From: Diadema setosum
Lineage: Eukaryota; Echinodermata; Echinoidea; Diadematoida; Diadematidae
DNA length: 64,000 nt
Reading direction: 5' to 3'
NCBI GenBank assembly: GCA_033980235.1
Contig: CM067072.1
Span: forward strand, 32,649,759 to 32,713,758
Under the pieces are notes generated by a model, which was not told where the DNA came from, did not search any database, and was given only the letters and a program-made list of their open reading frames with translations. Below are positions 1 to 12,509 of the stretch, piece by piece. The number at the start of each line of letters is the position of its first letter. Position 1 is the first letter of the stretch. Both the position numbers and the translations under genes were made by a program.

Positions 1-399
1 CTAAATGTAACCTGGGAGATTTTTTGTTATTTGACTTATGGGCTCCTGTGTCATGAGCAATATTCATATGGTTCATTAGTTCATTCTTTATATTAATTTT
101 TTTTTTTTTTTTGCACTGGCAAAATTTTAGTTGGTCAAGATAAACATATCCGTTATCACATGTGTGAGTTTAGCCACGACTCGCGAGATAGGATTAAAGA
201 TCCGAAGCACCTCATCAATTCTCTCTTCCGTTTCTCTTCTGTTCAGCGTGTAGGCATTCTCTCTCTTTCCTCTCCCTCTCTCCATCTATCTCTCTCTTTC
301 TCTCTTATTTCTCTCTCTCTCTCTTTCTTTCCTCCTTTCCCTTTCTTCCTTTAATTTTTGTTTTTGTCCTATTTCGTTCAATTGTATCTCCTTAGTTTA

Positions 400-775
400 G
401 TCATGTCATGTTGTTGTGTCTCTTTTGTTTGTTCCATTTTGTCTAAATCGTTTTTGCGTATTGTATTTGTAATTGTATATGAAGTAAGTATTTTTGGAAG
501 AAATTCTTGACTGTTCCACAATCTGCAAGCACTGCTTTTTATTGGACCTCTCAGTTCTCTTTTTTCTCATCAAAATATAATTGTATTTTTCCCGTATGTA
601 TACATGATTCATCTATATTAGTTTGTTGTATATCGTTTATCCTTCGCACTTTGTACTGTATATATGCTTATGACGGATTTTCTGATTTACCTTGTGTTAT
701 GTTTTGTTGGAAAGAAAATGAGAATGAAATAAATTAATTTAATTTAATTTAATTTGATTTAATTTAATTTAATCC
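400..775 (+). mobile_element. Possible LINE 3' UTR with AATTT tail
   Basis: Ends ...GGAAAGAAAATGAGAATGAA and then an AATTT pentamer repeat (730-774). Pentamer tails of this kind also end the 26.45 kb LINE and occur at 58.64-58.73 kb. No coding remnant is left, so this is only a likely 3' UTR fragment. Bases 1-400 upstream hold a T run and a CT-rich tract (259-352) and nothing else recognisable. Confidence 0.35.
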
Positions 776-1432
776 TACTTCATTCATTCATCGCAAGGAG
801 CAGGATGCTAACGCGATGAAGACAGTGGTACCCCTATACCTATCCACGCAAGAAAAACGGGCTAATGATGCCGATTCCTCATGGAGTTAAAATGAAATGC
901 TGTAATGGAATATGGGTTACATGGAAACTTCAAATTTATACATTGTGCATTAACTGAATGTATTTTTAAGTAACTCAGGTTTTGATGTCGGTACCCATTT
1001 AAGAGCTGACTTTCATATATGCAATGTATTATTAATAAATGTATTTTTGCTACTTTTTTTTTAATCTAGAAAATGACCTCTGATATGTGAATGGAAAGGT
1101 GTAGTTACATAATCTATATCTTAAATTTACACTTACAAAGAAACAGTTGCTTTATTTTTGTTTGTTTGTTTGTTTGTTTGTTTGTTTTTTTGTTTTTTTT
1201 TTTATACATGCCTCTTAATGAAATTTGTATCTTTATTATAGTAAACTGACTGTTCTGGATGCACCAGGTGGGTTGGGGAGGATGGCCCGAGGGCCCAAGT
1301 CATTTAGTTGGCTCATTCCAGAACCGGGCTGCCCAACCTGGTGCACCCTTACCACTCCGGTGTATGTTCTGATATCGAAAAATGTAACATGATATTTGTG
1401 ATTGAAAGCCGAATGAATGAATGAATGATAAT

Positions 1433-1527
<95 letters not shown>

Positions 1528-1540
1528 TGTAATAATGATA

Positions 1541-1571
<31 letters not shown>

Positions 1572-2194
1572 AATGGTTCGTCCCAGGTGACTAGCATAGG
1601 CAGCAAACGGTAACAACCATGCAGAGTAACGTTAGCTTGAATGAATAGTTTAGTGTTTACAATACTGTATTAGATTTGTTCGTGAATGACACAGAAAGTT
1701 GTCAATTTTTTTCATTCTATTCGTCCTTAACTTTACTTTATTAATATATATCTATACCTACATCTATGTTTGTTACATAGATATATACACTCAGCAAAAA
1801 AAAAAAAGAAGAAGAAGAAAGTAAACACTTTTTCCAGTTAATACTTTTCATAGAAGATTTTGGTAAACATCATTGTGTCTTATACCATATTAAAGATTAT
1901 TTAATTGCCTATGAACCTGGTAGGTTTATGCAAAGGGAAACTTTACGCATGAACACACTCATTTTTATCCTCCAAGGCAGAAAAGTAAAAATTGCAAAAA
2001 TTGACATATTGACATTCTTTGCAAATGCCCTCCAAGCTAGCAGTGAAAACAAAAGATCGATTTAACGCATTGAGAGACATGAATGAAATAGCAGAGATAA
2101 GTTTCGGTTTCCTCGTTTCTCTTTATATTCTAAAACAAAAACATACGGGAAAACTGAAAGAGAAACATAAGAATTTTCTATCGATTCAAACTTA
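776..2194. repeat. Non-coding stretch with AAT microsatellite and short inverted repeat
   Basis: Contains a TTTG/T-rich tract (1,151-1,212), an inverted pair TGCACCAGGT...ACCTGGTGCA (1,260-1,277 against 1,332-1,345), and a long AAT microsatellite in two blocks (1,436-1,526 and 1,541-1,573). The apparent minus-strand reading frames here are translations of the microsatellite. No gene seen. Confidence 0.7.
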
Positions 2195-2420
2195 AAGGGA
2201 TGGTACAGTACTGGTGGAGATGAAAATTGGGCTTTAACTTTTTCGTGAGATACCAAGAAAGCACTGATGAAATACTACAGAGCATACCATTTTAAGAGGA
2301 ATTCCAAGTTTATTTGATGAAAATCAGGTTTGGAATAGCTGAAACACACTGGCCTCCTGGCTGAAGCACACTGGCCTCCTGCGTTTCAAGCCATGTTAAG
2401 CTGATAATTTGGCAGAAAGA
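2195..2420. mobile_element. Half-copy of the AAAGGGATGGTA foldback family
   Basis: CTTAAAGGGATGGTA, GAGATGAAAATTGGGCTTTAACTT-like and TTTATTTGATGAAAAT segments match in order the left arm of the larger inverted element at 34,727-35,075. Only one arm is present. It also has a direct repeat of CACACTGGCCTCCTG (about 2,347-2,380). Confidence 0.5.
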
Positions 2421-2569
2421 ACCTAGTCTTCGATTTTGTACATGTATACATATATTCTGCTACAGCGGAAAGCTTATTTTGCGTATTTTGGAGTGATAAT
2501 TTATGTTTCGTGGCATAATGGAACGATAGCATATCCCTTGTATTATTAAAACGCTTGGTAAAAAATGAA

Positions 2570-3670
2570 ATTAAGGTTTGAGGGAAACAGAAAAGTGAAT
2601 GTGATGTAAAATGATCTTTGGCAGACTGTCAAATGATTGTTCCCCTTTTTTTTTTCTAAACCCAAAATTCAATAAATTCATTTTGTTTTCTATAATTCTG
2701 AAGAATGATAAGATTGTACATGTTGCCAGGTCTCTAAATCCTTGGCATGTTTTCCCTCAAATGAACCATATTTGTTAAAAGCTGAATTATTAGGCAGAAT
2801 AATTAAATCACAAGGAAAAGATATGAGAATTGTATTATAAACCATAAGGAAATGCCATGCTTTTGCAGTGCACCATTTTTTTTCTTAATAACTGGCATTG
2901 AAAGCAGAAAAAGAAATTAAGGTCCAATGTTAATGTGAATGTGATGCACAACGATCCCTTACAGACTGTCAAATGATCTTTGTTTTAACAAAATACCCGC
3001 AAAATTTATCTGTCTTATATAATTTTGACGGATGATAAGATGATATGTTATTGCCAGGTCTTCTAAACCTCGGCATGTTTTTCCTCAACTGAACTATATT
3101 TGTTTTAATGTAGAATCTCATAGGTAGAATAATTTCACGGAATTGAAACAAGCACTGTACGTGCATTTCACTTTATATAAACCCTAAGAAAATGATGTGT
3201 TTGCAGTGCACCATCTTCCTGTTTTCTTTTTCTTTTGTGTCTGTAATTTTGAACAATTTGATTTTTGATAGCTGCATGAAGTTACAACCGGTATCACTGA
3301 ATTTTAACCTGAACAACCGGTATTGAAAGTTTTTGTACTTTAATTATAATATTGTGGTAAATAATGAAATTAAGATTTAACGGAAATGTGAATGTAATAT
3401 AAAATAACTTTTGATAGATTTAAATGTTTTTTTTTAAATAAATGATCCGCTGAATTCATTTATTTCACATAACTCTGACGGATGATAGACGGTATATATT
3501 GTTAGATCTCCAAAACCTTGGTGTGTGTGTGTGTGTTTTTTTTTCTTCATATGAACCCTATCTGTTTGAATGTAGAATGGTTAGGTATAATAATTACATG
3601 AAACGAGCACTGCACGGCATATATCAATTCAGACAAACTCTGTAAGAAAATGCCATGCTTTGCAGTGCAC

Positions 3671-3715
<45 letters not shown>

Positions 3716-3717
3716 TA
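2570..3717. repeat. Tandem array (units very roughly 350-450 bp), first part, about three units
   Basis: Each unit runs through GAATGTGATGTAAAATGA, a T run, GATGATAAGA, CCAGGTCT...CCTTGGCATG, TTTTCCCTCAAATGAACC, a TAGGCAGAATAATTA block, and ends TTTGCAGTGCACCATTTT. Units begin near 2,580, 2,935 and 3,395. The third ends in a GT microsatellite (3,674-3,714). The array resumes at 18,257, where the next unit begins, so the material between is inserted. Confidence 0.8.
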
Positions 3718-3865
3718 CACACTAAGAAAAAAGGCTCAATCAGGGAGCTAAAAGGGTTCGAAGTCGCGGAAATGGATGCAAATTACACGATTTGCGAAAA
3801 TGGTGGAACTTTGCTTCTTATATGGTTCATTTGGGGTTCGATCTTGCCGCGGTCATTGACGGTGC

Positions 3866-4680
3866 AATATTGCGCCCAAAACTATTCTCAAAACAAAGAC
3901 CTCCTATGGTGTTGCTCGACACCAAAATGCAATATTACATATCCTTGTGCTGCATGGTATTATGAACATATATTTTTTGATATCAGGAAACTTAATTTTC
4001 TTTCATATTCTATAATGATTCATCGAGAGTATATTTTCAAATTAAGTTGAGCCCATGATGAAAAGGGGCTACTAAAAAAAAACTAATGTAGAATACCTGA
4101 TTGCTTGTCTGGTATTGACCAATCACATTGCACACATAACCTAGGTTTAACAGATGAAGTTCCATCACTTTTCCTCATGATTCTGACAAAGCAAACTGAT
4201 ATGAATCTTCGAATAGAATTCTTTATCAACATCAGATTACTTCCCAGGCATGCCTATTCGAATAATGTTCGTTTTATTTCATTTTTTTTTTTTGCGCAAT
4301 TTCTATTCGTGTATCCCCGTGTCTTTAACATTCACCTAACCTATCTCTTATTGGTTGGGATGTCGAAACGTAATTACCATTTCAAAAACATATCTTCCTG
4401 TTTGTGGCTCATTCTTGCTAAGGTGCAATATTGTGCTCATAACTAGTCTCAAAGAAAGACCTATATAGTGTTGATCGACACTTGAATACAATATTGCATA
4501 CCGTCGTGGTGCTACTACTTACATGTTTTTTTAAGACATCATAAAACTTGATGTTCTCCCATAACTTCATTATCATTCATCGGAGCATTTTTAAATGAAG
4601 TTGAGTCCTTAATGAAAGGGTCTACGAACAAGTTAACGAAGAATACCTGACTGCTCGTCTGGTATTGACCAATCAAAATG
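3866..4680. repeat. Diverged tandem duplication, ~555 bp apart
   Basis: GGTGCAATATTG, a ...CTCAAA.AAAGACCT... segment and GAATACCTGA.TGCT.GTCTGG occur in the same order at 3,870-4,130 and 4,424-4,680. GTATTGACCAATCA ends both. The two copies are clearly related but diverged. No coding potential is seen. Confidence 0.7.
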
Positions 4681-4746
4681 GAATATGTCACAGCATTCCC
4701 TGCATGCTTACTGTGCGATGATGGAGTCAAACCCTACTACACGCCA

Positions 4747-5364
4747 GGGTGGGATTTCACGGAGCACGCGAACGATTTGCCAAGGACGCGAATGACAAAA
4801 TCCAACATTCGGAAAAGTTTTTCTCCGAATGTTTTCCGACAATGAAGCCGAAAACTATTCTTGCGCAATTTGTGCGAAGTTTCCACGACGTATGTGCGAA
4901 TATCGTGTGTATCATTGCTAAAGTACAGCATGTTACGTACACGAAGAACACGCGACGGAAATGCGAACAACGAAAAATTTTCAATAATCATGGGAGAAAA
5001 ATGTACCCGAGGAGAGGTGGAAGCTGTCTTGAGTTGATTTTTTTTTTCTTTCCTCTATTTCTCCTTTCTTGTTCTCTCATTTTTTTATCGTGTGCTTGCC
5101 TACATTTTTTTTCCTAGGACCTATCTCCACTAGTAAAGCATTTGATTTTTTTTTCAGTTCCTCCAACACATAATCTCTACAGTTCAAACGAAATTTTGCA
5201 TACTTTAGATTAACATTAAGTGTATTCTGCGATTTTTTTTTTGTATATCAAACATTTCTTTCTCTTTGTTAGTCTTTAATTTCTTTTGTTACTGTAGTTT
5301 TTAATAATTGTTTGATGTTTAGATGTATGCTAAGATTTTTATTTGTAGAAAAAGTATAGGTCTA
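4747..5364. mobile_element. ~1.1 kb inverted-repeat DNA element, copy 1 (right half missing)
   Basis: Begins GGGTGGGATTTCACGGAGCA and follows the same sequence as copies 2 and 3 until about 5,355, where copy 2 begins. Either copy 2 inserted into it and the rest was lost, or the two recombined. It is not coding despite a 122-residue frame. Confidence 0.75.
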
Positions 5365-6448
5365 AAGGTATGATTTCACGGAGCACGCGAACGATTTGCG
5401 AAGGACGCGAATGACAAAAATTCGACATTCGGAAAAGTTTTTCTCCGAATTGTGTTCCGACAATGAAGCCAAAAACCATTGTTGCACAATTTGTGCGAAG
5501 TTCTCACGACGTATGTGCGAATGTCGTGTGTATCATTGCTAAAGTACAGCATGTTACGTACACGGAGAACACGCGACGGAAATGCGAAGAATGCAAATTT
5601 TCAATAATCATGGGAGAAAATGTACCCAAGGAGAGGTGGGAGTTGTCTTGAGTTGAAGTTTTTTTGCTTTGTTTTTTTTTTGTTCTTTCCTGTATTTCTC
5701 CTTTCTTTTTCTCTCATTTCTCTATTGTGTGCGTTCCTAGAGTTTTTTCCTTAGGACCTATCTCCACTAGTAAAGTATTTGATTTTTTTTTTTTGCAATT
5801 TCTCAACACATAATCTCTAGTTTCAAGTGTAATTTTGGCATACTTTACACTAATTTTATGTGTATTCTTCGATTTTTTTTTACATCAAAAATGTCTTTCT
5901 CTTTGCTTGTCTTTAATTTATTTGTTTACTATATAGTTGTTAATTATTTTTTGATGTTTAAATGTATGCTACTATTTTGATTTGTAGAAAACGTAGGACA
6001 TACATCCCCAAACATGCGCTAAATGTCTCAAAGGTACGCGAACAGTTTGCGGTTACGTCGTAAAATGATCGGAAAAACTTCGCAGATTTCGCGAAACATA
6101 CCCGAGACATTTTCCAAAGTTTCGGGGTCTGTTTGGGGTTTCACGAACACTTTGCGAACATCGCGCGTGTCTTGCGAAGGTCTTGCGCATATGACGAGGC
6201 TTTAAAGACACTTTCGAGAATAAATCACGAGCAAATCACGACCAAGTGTGCGGAAAAGGTTCGCAAAAAAAAAAATCAAATTTTTTTGAAATTACCGCCG
6301 AAGTAAAAACGACATTCGCGAACAATTGACGACGCTTCCGAACCCTCACGTTCGTTTGGCGATCTTTTGCAGACTAAAATACGAATGCTAGATTCACCAT
6401 TCGCGTCCTTCTCAAATCGTACGCGTGCTTCGGGAAATCACACCTTTA
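5365..6448. mobile_element. ~1.1 kb inverted-repeat DNA element, copy 2 (complete ends)
   Basis: Ends are AAGGTATGATTTCACGGAGC... and its inverse ...GCTTCGGGAAATCACACCTT, about 50 bases each with mismatches, flanked by TA. The interior is unusually rich in GCGAA/TTCGC words, has no reading frame for a transposase, and shares its sequence with copies at 4,747 and 13,945. A non-autonomous transposon is the natural reading. Confidence 0.8.
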
Positions 6449-6482
6449 AGATTTTCGTTGCGACTCGATCTCGGGACAGCAA

Positions 6483-6990
6483 AAAAAAAAAAAAAAAAGT
6501 CAATATTTTTTCAAGGCCCTCAAATCTGGAATTCCATCCACTCTGATGTGAAATGTAAGAAAACGGTACAAAGTTTTAAGAAAGCTTTCAAGCGTATTTT
6601 ACTTGAAAGGTTTTCTGGAAGTTACCAATATCATTTTACGAATTTATAAGAGACTAGCAAGATAGGGTGTCTTTGAGAAAATGACATCTTGCGTATTGTT
6701 AATGTGCGCTGGTCCATGTTTTTGTCTGTGTATGCATGTGTGTGTATGTGTGAGTTTGTGTGTGTGTGCCAATGTTTTTCTCAGTATATACGATGTATTT
6801 ACTTTTCCGGGATTAGTTTTAAATAAGGCCAATTGCATTTTCACTCACCCCTTCACTTGATATCTTTTGCTGTTTGTTTGCTTTGTTTGTTTGTTTGACA
6901 CATTGTCATTTTATACTTGTCTAACCATTGTCATATTTTATGTGTGCATATTTTATTAAGTGAAAATAAATAAAATGATAAAATAAAATC
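6483..6990 (+). mobile_element. 5'-truncated LINE 3' end
   Basis: FFQGPQIWNSIHSDVK and FKKAFKRILLERF (about 6,510-6,649) match the last segment of LINE ORF2 seen complete at 26.8-27.1 kb ([14 protein letters not shown]). It is followed by a ~0.34 kb 3' UTR and a tail of AAATA-type repeats at 6,960-6,988. It abuts an A run at 6,481-6,498, with the 1.1 kb inverted-repeat element just upstream. Confidence 0.65.
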
Positions 6991-8639
6991 ATTTAGAGAG
7001 CAAAATCGTGGATATATATGGGTGCAAACTACACGATTTATTTTTAAGGGTTGATTTTTTTTTCATGGATTCATGCACGGTAAAGCCTAAAGGTAAAATG
7101 CATGCACATGAAAAATGTAAGCACATGTTTCCATGTGCTTGCAAACACCACATTTCAGAATGAATAAAGACTAGCTGTGATAGTGGAATTTCTCATGAAC
7201 AAATAATAAAGCATTCAAACCCTGGCCATTGTTCAGCACCATTGTCAGGGTGTTAACCACATACTCCCATACACACCCATTGACCCCTGTGCAAAGTGAA
7301 AGTTTTGTACAGAGGGTTGGAAATAGAGCAAAATCTGTAACCTAACTGTGAAATTGATCATGGATTTCATGAAACTGATTTATGTTTTAAACCACCTCCA
7401 ACAAAATTGTGCACTATACAGCTATCAGCCATATCAATGACAGTGTTATCTGATATATAGTTACTGAATTATTAAGAATCAAAAGTGGAAAATGTTTTTT
7501 TTTAAACGCCTAATCCATAGAAAACATTCGATGCAAAATAATGACATGGATGTTTCCTCAAGTGTCAATTCACGGACCAGTCGTTTGGTCACCTGGGCCC
7601 CGTTGCTAGAAACTTTGCGTTTAAACGCAACTTGCAACTGATTGTCACTGGCCAATCAAAATCATTGTTGCATGCATGTCTTCTAAATAGGGCAGACCCT
7701 GAGCCAATCAGAATGGTTGTTTCAAAATTAGCAATTATTTGCAATTGATTGCAACTTTCTTGCAACGGGGCCCTGTTGTGGGCATGTTCATTCTTTTCTT
7801 GAACATGATTTATGAATTCAATGAATTGTTGAGTCTTGCGAACTTATGTGCACATAAGTTGACTCCCAGATGGCTCATTGTACAGCTCGTGCATGCGTGT
7901 TTGAGCTGAGCATGTAGCGCAAATTCCATTTCCACAGCAGATCAGCTCTTCTGAGGCTTTTCGTAGCGGCTCACTGCAACTCTGACTTTCAACACTATTT
8001 TGTCCACTTCATACTATTAAGATCCCGCAGATTCCTACTACGTGGAAAATGGTGAGTTAAAACATCATCGTAAAGCATGATTTGAAATATCCACAATGTT
8101 CTCGACCAAGGCCTTACTCTCGGTATTACCCTTCATCAAATTTCTTGTATCTGTTATGTTTTTGGTTGTATGGCCATGTCTTATAATGTAGGCCTGTAGG
8201 CAGTAATATCAAAATGTTAGAGTTCTGTTAAAATTGGCTAGTTTTGTGCGTGCTGTTTTCTGTTTTATTTTGTTTTGTTTTGTTTCGTAACCATTCTGTG
8301 GAATTAGATCAACTTTAACGATAAAATATCTTGCTAAAGACGTCATGGCGTTCCGATTTCAGATTTCAGATTCATTTATTGTCCATTTAGGAAATTCTTT
8401 TTGTTGGCATATGGGCGTGCACATAGGAATAGCTACATACATGCATACATATTATATTCATGTACATATACACATTATAAATGATACAATTTTCACTACA
8501 TAAACGATTATACAAGCACAATGTATACTCACAATACAGTGAACACATACATCATCACAAATTTCAAATAATTCTTTATATATAAAACACGGAATCGGAT
8601 ATTCCTAGGAAGTGTATCCTTTATATAACCTTTACGTTG
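6991..8639. other. Non-coding region with one foldback element
   Basis: Mostly featureless. A short match to the left end of the nested insertion (GGATGCAAA.TACACGATTT) lies at 7,020-7,040. A foldback element occupies 7,595-7,773. From 8,365 a TTCAGATT-rich stretch followed by A/T-rich DNA looks like a LINE 3' end in reverse, but without coding support. An ATG immediately followed by GTGAGT at 8,048-8,056 is discussed among the rejected items. Confidence 0.4.
7595..7773. mobile_element. Foldback element GGGCCCCGTTGC
   Basis: The left end GGGCCCCGTTGCTAGAAACT and the right end inverse GGGCCCCGTTGCAAGAAAGT pair with few mismatches. The interior also folds (GCCAATCA...AGCCAATCAGAA region). At about 180 bases this is typical of a MITE-like foldback. 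Confidence 0.7.
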
Positions 8640-9330
8640 AGAGCGTTGAAGTTGTAATACTGGCCCAGATAACAATCCTCCGTTGGACCAACGTCTGCAG
8701 TGGTCGGCATTCTGACCGGCGGGCCAACATTGGCCCAACAGTGGAAGTTTTACGTTACACCAACGTTATGTCCACCACTTTTCGACCTTGTTATGACGTT
8801 ATCCCAATGGTATACCACCCACTTTTCCACTGTAATATGACATTATCACAAAGTTAAACCCTCCACTTTCCGACTTTGTAAGTACGTTTTCCCAACATTT
8901 TAGATCAAGCACTTGTCCAGTTTGTTAGGACCTTATATCAACTTTGGACCAAAATTATACCAACCACTTTTCCACTACGTATTGACGTAATCGGAACGTT
9001 AGACAAACGTTGTGTCAACCACTTTTCCATCATTTCATGACCTTACCCCAACAGTGCTCAAGGTTAGACCAACATTGTACCAACTATTTTTTTTCCCACC
9101 ATACTATGAGATTATCCCAGCGTCATACCTACCCATTTTCAACCTTGTTATTGTGTGGTCCAAAACCTTTTAATAACTTAGATAAAGCATTCTTCCACCT
9201 AAAATAATCCGTTTGCCCAAAGTCAGAAGCATGACGTATGCCGGACATTATTTTTTGCCGTCGGGCCAAAATTGGGCCAACATTGAAAGCTTGACGTTAG
9301 ACCAAAATCATTATATCAACAAAAACTGTA
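8640..9330. repeat. Degenerate minisatellite, units of roughly 70-80 bp
   Basis: Repeats of ...TAGACCAACATTGTACCAAC.CACTTTTCCA...TATGACGTTATCCCAA... recur about seven times between 8,740 and 9,190. They are bracketed by GGCCCAACATTGG-like stretches at 8,665-8,745 and 9,270-9,300. The units have diverged considerably. Confidence 0.65.
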
Positions 9331-10037
9331 CAATCAATTTAACTTTCCATTTTCTGGTCAATGGTCATAGTTGCAACCTGTTAGTTATGTAAGCAACAAA
9401 ACTGCGTAGTGTAAACGTCCTATTTCCTTCGAAATTTTATTCAGTCATCATTTATTCATGCCAAAATCTCTTTCAGAACCTGGCAGGACTAAATCCCACA
9501 TTCTTCACTATGTGAATGCTGCGCACCAGTGACATCCCTATTTGGCTGGATGGTTGTGAAATCTGCCCGAATTCCTGTATACAATCGTGTCTTCCATCTC
9601 TACAATGTTTGCGGCCTTCCATGCTCTGTGGCTTTGAGTATCCCAGACAAGGCGAAACACTCGATGCATTCTTCAGCACTACATTGCAAGCCTTGATCTG
9701 AACAGGCAACTATCACCAAAAAAAACCTACGGCATTTCGTGAACAATATTGTTCAATAATTGTCTTGATATAGTTTACCAGCCTAAAGTTTTCATGGTGT
9801 ATACTTTTTTCACGACTTCGCAAAGAATTGTCGCCAAGGAAACGATGTTGTTCAGGACGTCCATCCGTCCGTACATCAGTCTGTAATCGATTATGGCAAC
9901 ATTGTATCATGAAGAGAAATGAAACGAAAATATACAAGTGGACAAGTTAATTCAGGGAGATTGCTTTAGCAGTTGAACACATCATGACAAATTGAGGAAT
10001 ATCGGAAAATCCGTTGAAGAGCTATATATACATATAA
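9331..10037. other. Non-coding stretch, nothing recognised
   Basis: Short opposed reading frames (9,473-9,709) overlap each other on both strands and match nothing I know. No repeats or splice-supported exons were seen. Confidence 0.3.
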
Positions 10038-10289
10038 AGAGTTTGTTTGCAAAAACCGATAAGTCCATATTTGCCAAATGGAGATATTTGCAATTAACAT
10101 TATTAAAGGTCAAGAAAAATAAAAAGAATAATAAGACAATTTTTGCTTCTTTTGACCATAACTTCAAAAATGTACCTTTATATGTAGTGACCAATATCTC
10201 ATTTAAAAGGTATTATTTTGTACTTTATGACAGAGATCGTACTTCAAAATCTTCAAAAATGGACTTATCGGTTTTTGCGAACAAACTCT
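10038..10289. mobile_element. Foldback element with 30 bp arms
   Basis: AGAGTTTGTTTGCAAAAACC at 10,038 is mirrored by the inverse of GGTTTTTGCGAACAAACTCT at 10,270-10,289; the pairing runs on for about 30 bases (TCGG/CCGATAAGTCCA). A 190-base interior separates the arms. No coding content. Confidence 0.65.
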
Positions 10290-11604
10290 TCATATATTTA
10301 GAGTTTCAGTGCCGCCATTACTAGATGAGAAAGCTACATCTTTGACGTCAACCATGGAAAATGATATAAAGAAATGTAAAGAAAATAGGCATAGTTCACT
10401 TTTCTAGCATTACAAAAGGAGCACTTGATTTACTTCTTCCAGAAGGGGGGGGGGGGGGGGTGATATTACCCTTAACATTATGGCAACAACAAATAAGTCG
10501 AGGCAATTTTGTACTTTTCATTAAGAATCAGATTTTATGGAACTCCCTTGATATTTTCTTCATATACGTTTCCATACGTGAAAATGACACTGAAACTTTA
10601 AAAATGCATAACTTGCACTGGATCATACGATTTTCCATGTTCACTTATGTGTTCTTATGATATTGCTCCAATCCACGTGTACATTTGGGTTTCATTCCCA
10701 TTTAAGTACTGTTTGAGGTATCCAAATGAAACTTTGCATACACCTGTACGATTGGACGAAGTTACTTCTACCACCTTCTGGGTGCCAGCGTTCAAGGTCA
10801 AATATTGTAGGTCATTGTCAAATTCTACAATGTCATTTCGTGCTCTATCTTTGTATCTCACCTGGTAAGCACTGTCGACATAGGATTATTGTGATGTTCT
10901 TTTAATGACTTTCCACACTTTTGAGCTATATGACCACCAAATTCACTCCTCAGATCATCTAAAGATGGCTGTCAAGTGTCAACAGTCAAAAAGTCCATGA
11001 GCTTACATTTTAAAATCAGTGTAATCACAAATTCGATATGTGGGCAAGACATCACTCCGCTTTTACCTTGTTAGATGGTGAATATTTGTGAAGCTTTCGT
11101 TTCTAATTCATACAGCATCAGCATACATGTCTGAGAATAGTGGTAAAGAAGATTAGAGACTTTGGCAACAGCGTGCAAAATTCGCAAAATTTTATTTTGT
11201 GCCTTATTTGCTGAACAAACGTCTTAGGAGTACTACAACCTGTTAGGCAATATGGCGGAACAATAACTCTATTATTAGCGTTATAGAATAAATGACAATG
11301 ATGTGGTTCTGAAGCATACTTTTCATTAGATACTTTGCAATGACTCCATGTATACTTTTAATCGAACTAGGTATATAATTATCAATGACTTATACTTGAA
11401 TAACGACAGAATGACTCGGTGAGGAAAGTTTTCTGTCATGTCATTAAGGAAGAATTGAACATGTCAATGTTATGCTATTTGTTCCATAGTTATTTCTGAA
11501 GTGGTTAAATGTATTTTCCTAAAACATTTTTCCTTTTATATATACCTATGTTGCATCCAGATGCCTATTCGTTGAAAAATGTGGGCAATGTAATCAAGGG
11601 TCTA
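10290..11604. other. Non-coding stretch, nothing recognised
   Basis: No gene, tandem repeat or terminal repeats recognised. The only feature is a 15-base G run at about 10,446-10,460. Confidence 0.3.
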
Positions 11605-12310
11605 GGAACAGTACCCCCTGGAAAACCACCCTCCGGATAACTACCACCCGGATAATTACCCCCCAAGACAATTCCCCCCTAGGGCAACTACCTCCCTAGG
11701 GCAACTACCCCCGGACAACTACCCTCCAAGGGCAATTACCCTCCAGGGTAATTACCCCCTAGGACAACTACCCCCCCCCCCCCCCCCCGGACAACTACCC
11801 TCCTAGGGCAATCACCCCCCAGGGCAATTCCCCCTTAGGAAAACTACCCCCTGGATAACTACCCCTCGGATAACTACCCCTGGATAACTACCCCCGCGGA
11901 TAACTACCCCCTGGATAATTACCCCCCGGAAAACTACCCCTGGGTAACTACCCCCAGGAGAACTACCCCCTGGGTAACTACCCCCAGGATAACTACCCCC
12001 CGGATAACTACCCCCCGGATAATTACCCCCCGGATAGTACCCTCCGGATAACTACCCCGCCCCCCGATAATTACCACCAGGATAATTATCCCCAGGTTAA
12101 TTACCCCCTCCTCCGATAACTAGACCCCAGATAACTTCCACCCGATAACTACCCTCTCCGATAACTCCCCATGGATGATTACCCCCGGATATGTAGGTCT
12201 ACAACTCCCCCTCCCCTATAACTATCAAGAGGAAAATTACCCCCAGGACAGTGCACCACGTCAATTACCCCCTGGGTAACTACCTCCTGGGTCATTGCCC
12301 CCCCCCCCCA
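11605..12310. repeat. C-rich minisatellite, about 17 bp unit
   Basis: About 40 degenerate copies of GGATAACTACCCCC with variants (GGGCAACTACCCCC, GGATAATTACCCCC). An 18-base C run occurs at about 11,771-11,788. The strand asymmetry is extreme: almost no G outside the GG that starts each unit. Confidence 0.85.
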
Positions 12311-12509
12311 CCCCGACTCTTACTTTTAATAGAAAGGATATCATTACTACAGGAAACGAAGTTCTTTGTATTATTTGCCAGGAATCACGGAGATGCCATA
12401 CAGATACATCATCTTATGAAAACAACATCTTAAGGATTTACGATTTGTATCGTTTGAATTTAGGACGATTTATGTACAAGCTTAATTTCTCCCTCTGTAT
12501 TTAAATATA

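Noticed and set aside
1236..1616. 126- and 85-residue minus-strand frames
   Set aside because: They are translations of the AAT microsatellite (poly-Ile, Leu, Tyr).
8048..8056. ATG directly followed by GTGAGT, a possible first coding exon ending at the start codon
   Set aside because: No TATA, no matching second exon and no homology; it lies inside the nested insertion, so it is unlikely to be the missing 5' end of the RPTP gene.
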